This document shows, one piece after another, positions 6,517 to 11,566 of a stretch of DNA of 11,566 nt; positions within the stretch are counted from its first letter, which is position 1, and each line of letters starts with the position of its first letter. The position numbers were made by a program, and so were the translations under genes. The stretch spans positions 1 to 11,566 of the forward strand of contig CALGLY010000853.1 of the NCBI GenBank assembly GCA_937959095.1. The letters run 5' to 3'. The notes under the pieces are model-generated. The model was not told the DNA's origin and ran no database searches. It saw only the letters and a program-made list of their open reading frames with translations. Origin of the DNA: an uncultured Saprospiraceae bacterium. Its GTDB lineage: Bacteria > Bacteroidota > Bacteroidia > Chitinophagales > Saprospiraceae.

Positions 6517-6554
6517 AAAAAATCGGCACCGAATCCCTTCGATGCCGATTTTTT
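6517..6554 (-). terminator. Rho-independent terminator of the adhesin gene
   Basis: Arms 6517-6533 and 6538-6554 pair over 17 positions with one C-A mismatch around loop tccc (core atcggca with tgccgat). The A and T tracts make it symmetric. Read leftward it ends transcription 39 bases after the adhesin stop at 6593 and isolates the ATPase/RloB operon from read-through. Confidence 0.88.
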
Positions 6555-6592
6555 ATATCCGCTATTTTTCTAACTTAAAAGCATTAGAAAAC

Positions 6593-9500
6593 TTATTTCT
6601 GTATTGTCAATTCACCTGATTCTACATGATTACGCATAGTGCCGTAGCGATCTAGCATGTCATAAGAAACCGTCCAAACGAAGGTGTCGGCTACAGGATC
6701 TTCATCTCTGAATTGTCCATCCCATCCTTCATTAATATCTGTACTCTCGAAGACTAAGCCTCCCCAACGATCGAAGATTCGGAATTGATAATTTTCAATA
6801 TCACAACTCGTGAATATTTTGAATTCATCATTTATAATATCCCCATTCGGAGAGAAGGTATTCGGCAGATAGAAGCTACACTCATCACAAGCGGCTACTT
6901 CTACTTCTGCTTCTACATCTTCACACTCATTGGATACCATCACGACATAGGTACCTTCTTCGGTTGCTATGATACGATCTTTGTTCGTGCCATCTTGCCA
7001 GCGGAAATCTACTTCACCCGAATCGCTAAAGTCAAGTGCACCTAAATCCAAGGCTACTTGTCCTACACAAAGCGTCGTATCTTGTCCCAATGCTGTTTCT
7101 AGTGCCGCAGCATCTAGTGGCGCAAGGCTTTCGATAGTCACATTCGATGTGGCTTGATTATCGCAAATATCTGTTACTGTTACGGCATATTGTCCACTTT
7201 GGCTTACTTCTAAGCTAGAGGCTGTTGAGCCGTTGCTCCACTCATAGGTCATTGCTCCTGCTGGGAACGAACCAGGACTCAAAACAATACTTGCATTATC
7301 ACACAAGATTTGATTTTCGCCTAAGCTTGCTGTCGCTTCTACTGCCTGATTAATCGTAAACTCGACCATATCGGTACAGCCTTCATCATTCGTTGCTGTC
7401 ACGCTATAGGTACCTGTTTCTAACTGAACGGTAGTTGTCGTTTCGCCTGTACTCCATAGGTAGGTATCCCCACCGCTTGCGGTTACGATATCGAAGGCAG
7501 TACCACAAATAAATTCTTCTGCATCCGTCGTCACTGTTGGAGTTGGGAAGGCAGCGATAGTCAATTGTGTGGTATTGGCACAACCATTGGTATCGGTCAC
7601 AGTCAGTACATAAGTACCTGGAACAACCTCAATGCTTTCAGTTGTTTCACTAGAAGACCACACGAAGGTATCTCCGCCGTTTCCTGTCAAGGAAACCAAA
7701 TCATTGCCACAAGCTCCTTCTGCGGATGCGTCGATAGCTGCATCTGGTAAGTCATTTACAGTCAGAGTAAGCGCAGTACGCAAACTAGAACAACCTGATG
7801 CTATATCCGTTGCTTCTGCATAATACGTTCCTCCTGCACTTGGCTGGAAGTCTGTAGTAGCAGAGCCTACTAGATTGCCGCCTACTTGTGCATCGTACCA
7901 ATTGACAACTAAGCCATCTTCTATATCGCTTACGATTAAACTTGGTATTGCGTCGCCCATACAGATGGTTGCATCGCCACCGCTAGTAGGTGCAAGGAAG
8001 GTTGGACAGTTACAATTTGGTGCTGTAAATGGAACTTCCGTGATACAGCCTGTCACCGCATCTTCAATTGTAACGGTAACATTGCTACTTGTATCTACTT
8101 GGCTGATACTCCAAAGTCCGCCACCTAAATCATCTAATGCACCTGCGGTGCTTGTCAATATATTGCCGGCTGCGGTCTGTAGTTGTATGTTATAGTTCGA
8201 TAAGTCCTGAGAACAATCGGCTGCTTGCGCGATAGAGAAGTTCGGTGCTGCATCTTGTACTACTTCTTCTGTAGCCGTGCTTTCACAACCATTGGCATCC
8301 GTCACGATAACGCTGTATGTTCCTACGCCTGCATCTATCGTTTGCGTCGTTTCGCCATTATCCCATAAGAAGGAATCTCCTGCGCTTGCTGTCAATGTTG
8401 TCATATCATCGGCACAGATACCCAAGTCACCTGTGATAGTTGCCGCAGATACTGTCAATTCGCTTACGCTAAGGCTTGCTTCTGCGCTACAACCATTGGC
8501 ATCGGTCACGACTACCATATAGTCCCCTGCTGGTGCAGCTATGCTTGCCGTTGTTTCGCCATTGTCCCATGCGAAATCTACGCCACCACTTGCGGTTAAT
8601 GCGCTCGTTCCAGCAGGGCAAATTTCGTCATCGCCACTAATAGCTGCTACTGGCAATTCATTTATTGTCAATGTAACTGGAATACGTGCTGTATTACATT
8701 CGCTACTTGCTTCAAATAATTCTACAAAATAAGTACCTGCTTCGGTTGGTGTAAATTCTAAACCTGATCCTACTTGTGTACCATCTATATCTGCATCGAA
8801 CCAACGTAGTTCGCGCGTTTCATCTAAATCATCGCTTGTAGCTGTGAGTGCAGGAATTTCATCGCCCATGCAAATTGCTACATTATCTCCCACTACAGGA
8901 AGTGCTAATTCAGGACAATTACAGTTTGGTGCTTCAAATGTTTGCTCTGTCGTACAACCAGCTCCATTCGTTATCGTTATCGTCACTGGCGTATCTGTTG
9001 TGATGCCTGTGATGCTTGCAATACCGCCTGCCATGCTAACTGCACCTAAAGAAACATCTACTGTATTACCTTCTTCTGTAAGGATTTCTAAGCCGTAGCT
9101 TTCTAAGTCCTCTGCACAATTAGCAGCTGTAGAAAGCGTAAGACTTGGTGGTGCTTGTTCTTCCACCATCACCATTGCTTGACTTGGACAACCATTTTCA
9201 TCAAAGGCATCTACTGTATAAGTACCTGTACTTACTTCTATACTACTCTCTGTTGTGCCATCACTCCATAGGAAAGTTGCACCATTTATCGCTGTTAAAA
9301 TAGTTGGCTCTCCTGGACAAACTATTAAGTCACCCTGAATTTCTACAGGCACTAACTCGAATGCATTGACTGTAATGCTTGCTTCAGCAGTACATCCATT
9401 CGTATCTGTTACTGTTACAGCGTGTGTTCCTACATTAACAATTACCGTTGGTGTAATAGCATTTCCTGTACTTTCTGACCATTGGAAGGTATCGCCTACA

Positions 9501-11566
9501 CCTCCTTCTAAATCTATCGTCAATTCAGCTAGCACATCTGGACTTTCGCATAAGGATTCTGGTCCATTTATAGTAGCTACCAATTCATCTCTGATTGTCA
9601 AAGTAACAACTTGGCGACTACTACTACAGCCTGTAACTGTATTGAATATTTCTGCAAAATATTCTCCTGCCGCAGGTGGTGTGAAGTTTGCACCTGTTCC
9701 AATTTCATTGTTGCTTGCAGCACTTGAATACCAACGTATTTCGGATTCTGCATCTAAACCTGCATCACTTACCATAATTTCAGGAATCGTTTCTCCGAAA
9801 CAAATCGCCACATCTCCATCGCTAGAAGGCGCAGATATTGGAATACAATTACAATCTGGTGCTTGGAACGTTTGCGTGCTAATACAACCCGTTTCTGGAT
9901 TTGTAATTGTTACGGTTACGGCTATATCTTTCGTTACTTCACTTACTGTAAATATGCCATCTGCACCACTTACTGCACCATCACTTGAAATTACTTCATT
10001 ACCCGATTCTGTACTGATTTGGAAATTATAAGTTTCTCTATCATCAGCGCATTCTAAGTTATCTACTAGCATAATGCTTGGTGCTGGAGTTTCTTCTACT
10101 TCTATAGTAGCAATATCAGTACAACCATTCGCATCGGTTACCGTTACGCTATAATCGCCAACTCCTAAAGTAGCCATACTAGCTTCTGTAAAGTCGCTCC
10201 ATTCGAAGCTTGTACCACCGCTTGCCGTTAGTACGGTTGTTCCTCCATCTGGACAAACACTTGCTTCCCCATCAATCATTGCTACAACAGCAGGAAACTC
10301 ATCTACTACCTTACTTCCTACAGATTCACAACCATTTGCATCGGTAATTGTCACGCTGTATACGCCTGGTACTACTTCTACCATTGCATCGGTAGAACTT
10401 CCTGCACTAGATGACCATAGGAAACTACTTGCTACTCCATCGACTAAACTTGCATTTAGTGCTGTAGTAACGCTTGGGCATACTTGTGCTGCTCCTTCTA
10501 TATTTGCTGTTGGAATTGTATTTACAATTAAACGCACTTCAGTACGTGGGCTTTCACAATTGGTAGTTGTATTTGCTATTTCTGCAAAGTAACTTCCTGC
10601 TTGGTCTGGCGTGAAAGTCAATCCTGTGCCAAGTACAACACCGCCTGTAGCTACATTGTACCAACGCACTTCTGATTCCGTATCAATACCTTCATCCATC
10701 ACACTTAATTCAGCGAGTGCAGCTCCATCACATATTTCTACATCATTTGTACTTGTAGGTGCAGCTATTGCAGGGCAACTACAATCTGGTGCTTGGAAAA
10801 CCTGTTCGCTTTCACAACCAGTGATTGAATTTGTTATGGTTACGGTTACTGGCACATCAGCAATTACATTTGTTATCGTAAATACGCCATTGTCGCCACT
10901 TACATCACCTAAGCTTACACGTAAGTCATTTCCTGTTTCTGTATTGATTTGGAAACCATAACTATTCATATCCTGCGAACAGTTTAGTAAACCGTCGAAT
11001 AAGGTAATCGTTGGTGCCAGATCTTCTGTTACGCTTGCTTCGGCTATACTTTCACAACTATTATTGTCTGTAACAGTTACCATAAATGTCCCCACACCTA
11101 CGCTCACTTCGTTACTTTGTGCAAAATTACTCCATTCGTAACTCATGCCCTCGCTTGCGCTTAGTACTGTTGAGCCATCAGGGCAAATCGTAAGATCGCC
11201 TGTGATAGTGGCTTGTGTTACTACATGTTCTGTAATACTTCTATCTGTAACAGCTTCACAACCGTTTGCATCAACTACCGTTACCATATAACTTCCAATA
11301 CCTGCACTGATACTTGGACTTGATTCGCCTGTAGACCAACTGAAACTAGCTGCACTTCCATCCAATAGGCTTGCACTCAATTCCGCTTCTGTATCTGGAC
11401 ATACTTGCGATGATCCTACTATATTCGCAACTGGTAATTCATTCACAATTACACGCACTTCGCTACGTGCACTTTGGCAACCTGTATTTGTATTAAATAT
11501 TTCTGCAAAGTAACTTCCTGCTTGGTCTGGTGTAAAAGTCAGTCCGGTCGCAATTTCTGAGTTGCT
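6593..11566 (-). CDS. Giant repetitive T9SS surface protein, C-terminal part (5' end beyond right edge)
   Basis: The frame is open from the right edge to TAA at 6593, giving at least 1657 residues with no start codon in the window. A GTG at 11458-11456 is internal, since the repeat pattern continues upstream of it (TGLTFTPDQAGSYFAEI). The protein is a chain of extracellular beta-sandwich modules: Ig_7-like segments (xGxGLxFTPxxAGxYFAE) and SprB/Ig-like segments ending in TVTDANGC, regularly placed cysteines suggesting disulfides. It ends in a 95-residue gliding-motility-associated C-terminal domain (6596-6880) with YLPNTFSPNGD, FRIFDRWG and GWDG, the type B sorting signal for T9SS export. It likely functions as a secreted or cell-surface adhesin or matrix protein; no enzymatic domain is visible. 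Lysine occurs only five times, three of them after the last full repeat unit. The gene has its own terminator. Whether it is a motility adhesin, as SprB is in Flavobacterium, cannot be told from this part. Confidence 0.92.
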   Translation of the reverse strand, partial: SNSEIATGLTFTPDQAGSYFAEIFNTNTGCQSARSEVRVIVNELPVANIVGSSQVCPDTEAELSASLLDGSAASFSWSTGESSPSISAGIGSYMVTVVDANGCEAVTDRSITEHVVTQATITGDLTICPDGSTVLSASEGMSYEWSNFAQSNEVSVGVGTFMVTVTDNNSCESIAEASVTEDLAPTITLFDGLLNCSQDMNSYGFQINTETGNDLRVSLGDVSGDNGVFTITNVIADVPVTVTITNSITGCESEQVFQAPDCSCPAIAAPTSTNDVEICDGAALAELSVMDEGIDTESEVRWYNVATGGVVLGTGLTFTPDQAGSYFAEIANTTTNCESPRTEVRLIVNTIPTANIEGAAQVCPSVTTALNASLVDGVASSFLWSSSAGSSTDAMVEVVPGVYSVTITDANGCESVGSKVVDEFPAVVAMIDGEASVCPDGGTTVLTASGGTSFEWSDFTEASMATLGVGDYSVTVTDANGCTDIATIEVEETPAPSIMLVDNLECADDRETYNFQISTESGNEVISSDGAVSGADGIFTVSEVTKDIAVTVTITNPETGCISTQTFQAPDCNCIPISAPSSDGDVAICFGETIPEIMVSDAGLDAESEIRWYSSAASNNEIGTGANFTPPAAGEYFAEIFNTVTGCSSSRQVVTLTIRDELVATINGPESLCESPDVLAELTIDLEGGVGDTFQWSESTGNAITPTVIVNVGTHAVTVTDTNGCTAEASITVNAFELVPVEIQGDLIVCPGEPTILTAINGATFLWSDGTTESSIEVSTGTYTVDAFDENGCPSQAMVMVEEQAPPSLTLSTAANCAEDLESYGLEILTEEGNTVDVSLGAVSMAGGIASITGITTDTPVTITITNGAGCTTEQTFEAPNCNCPELALPVVGDNVAICMGDEIPALTATSDDLDETRELRWFDADIDGTQVGSGLEFTPTEAGTYFVELFEASSECNTARIPVTLTINELPVAAISGDDEICPAGTSALTASGGVDFAWDNGETTASIAAPAGDYMVVVTDANGCSAEASLSVSELTVSAATITGDLGICADDMTTLTASAGDSFLWDNGETTQTIDAGVGTYSVIVTDANGCESTATEEVVQDAAPNFSIAQAADCSQDLSNYNIQLQTAAGNILTSTAGALDDLGGGLWSISQVDTSSNVTVTIEDAVTGCITEVPFTAPNCNCPTFLAPTSGGDATICMGDAIPSLIVSDIEDGLVVNWYDAQVGGNLVGSATTDFQPSAGGTYYAEATDIASGCSSLRTALTLTVNDLPDAAIDASAEGACGNDLVSLTGNGGDTFVWSSSETTESIEVVPGTYVLTVTDTNGCANTTQLTIAAFPTPTVTTDAEEFICGTAFDIVTASGGDTYLWSTGETTTTVQLETGTYSVTATNDEGCTDMVEFTINQAVEATASLGENQILCDNASIVLSPGSFPAGAMTYEWSNGSTASSLEVSQSGQYAVTVTDICDNQATSNVTIESLAPLDAAALETALGQDTTLCVGQVALDLGALDFSDSGEVDFRWQDGTNKDRIIATEEGTYVVMVSNECEDVEAEVEVAACDECSFYLPNTFSPNGDIINDEFKIFTSCDIENYQFRIFDRWGGLVFESTDINEGWDGQFRDEDPVADTFVWTVSYDMLDRYGTMRNHVESGELTIQK
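6596..6880 (-). other. CHU_C / gliding-motility-associated C-terminal domain (T9SS type B sorting signal)
   Basis: The last 95 residues start at CSFYLPNTFSPNGD and end SGELTIQK. The hallmark order is PNxFSPNGD-xxND, YxFRIFDRWGxxVF, GWDG, and a final strand after a Gly or Glu. The usual G in NGDGxND is Ile here (NGDIIND). This domain directs export through the PorSS/T9SS outer-membrane machinery. Confidence 0.92.
6881..8024 (-). other. Adhesin terminal segment: partial unit leading to the sorting domain
   Basis: After the last anchor (APNCNC) an Ig_7-like module and two SprB-like modules follow as in full units (TVTDTNGC, TATNDEGC). The fourth module is then missing. In its place are two further Ig-like segments (LGENQILCDN...VTVTDICDN; LGQDTTLCVG...VMVSNECED) of the kind commonly found just before CHU_C domains, then the sorting domain. 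Confidence 0.8.
8025..8933 (-). repeat. Adhesin supermodule D (303 residues)
   Basis: This unit is 909 bases, seven residues shorter than B and C. The Ig_7-like part has ICMG, ELRWF and SGLEFTPTEAGTYF; both SprB-like parts end VTDANGC and share the string WDNGETT; the fourth module is more diverged (IQLQTAAGN, SQVDTSSNVTVTIEDAVTGC). Confidence 0.87.
8934..9863 (-). repeat. Adhesin supermodule C (310 residues)
   Basis: Exactly 930 bases, same module order as unit B: ICFG...EIRWY Ig_7-like part, SprB-like parts with TVTDTNGC and DAFDENGC, fourth module with YGLEILTEEGN and TPVTITITNGAGC. No lysine codon. Confidence 0.88.
9864..10793 (-). repeat. Adhesin supermodule B (310 residues)
   Basis: Measured anchor to anchor (APDCSC to APDCNC), 930 bases. 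In order: an Ig_7-like module (ICDG, EVRWY, TGLTFTPDQAGSYFAE), two SprB/Ig-like modules (each VCP... then VTxTDANGC), and a fourth module (LECADD, FQISTESGN, AVSGADGIFTV, VTVTITNPETGC). It contains the only two lysines found in the full units. Confidence 0.88.
10794..11566 (-). repeat. Adhesin supermodule A (partial, cut by right edge)
   Basis: This holds most of one repeat unit: the end of the Ig_7-like module, two SprB/Ig-like modules (VTVVDANGC, VTVTDNNSC) and the fourth module up to the QAPDCSC anchor. A 33-base exact match links it to unit B. Confidence 0.85.

Noticed and set aside
9366..10031. 221-codon plus-strand ORF opposite the adhesin
   Set aside because: It is antisense to well-supported repeats, of biased composition, and similar shadows occur opposite other units; a product of the low-stop repeat sequence.
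11456..11458. GTG as start of the adhesin
   Set aside because: The reading frame and repeat pattern continue unbroken upstream to the window edge, so the codon is an internal Val.
6881..11566. Regular motif on the plus strand suggesting a CRISPR-like array
   Set aside because: The similar blocks are not identical, are unevenly spaced, and translate on the minus strand to TDANGC-type protein repeats.

Overview
The window looks like chromosomal DNA from a member of the Bacteroidota (Cytophagia/Saprospiria-like; the genus cannot be fixed from the sequence). The main evidence is a giant repetitive surface protein ending in a gliding-motility-associated (CHU_C) type B sorting domain of the type IX secretion system. 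AT-rich intergenic regions, starts preceded by A-rich leaders instead of clear Shine-Dalgarno sites, and a TTG-N21-TATATTCG promoter-like element upstream of typA agree with this.

Layout, left to right. (1) Positions 1-113, minus strand: the first 37 codons of a secreted protein with a clear signal peptide, cut by the window edge. (2) A divergent intergenic region (114-285) holding a perfect A9-TA-T9 palindrome. (3) Positions 286-2107, plus strand: a delta(3,5)-delta(2,4)-dienoyl-CoA isomerase (ECH1-like crotonase) followed by acyl-CoA thioesterase II (TesB). Both enzymes deal with 3,5-dienoyl-CoA intermediates of unsaturated fatty acid oxidation. A GC-rich repeat element lies between them. 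(4) A 384-base AT-rich gap with a long hairpin and a likely promoter, then typA/bipA (2492-4315, plus), the ribosome-associated translational GTPase. (5) A bidirectional terminator (4339-4369). (6) On the minus strand, a two-gene operon (6406 down to 4375) of an SMC/ABC-type AAA ATPase and an RloB-family protein, overlapping by 32 bases. This resembles RloA/RloB or AbiL-type anti-phage modules. (7) A strong terminator (6517-6554), then the 3' 4974 bases of the repetitive adhesin gene on the minus strand, which runs off the right edge.

Housekeeping functions (fatty acid turnover, typA) fill the left half. A probable defence pair sits as an isolated cassette between two strong terminators. The right half is one cell-surface or secreted protein built from about 310-residue supermodules, each made of one Ig_7-like module, two SprB/Ig-like modules and one unassigned module. 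The most noteworthy items are the nested repeat organisation and near absence of lysine in the adhesin, the unassigned repeat module, the ATPase/RloB pair, and the pairing of ECH1-like isomerase with TesB.
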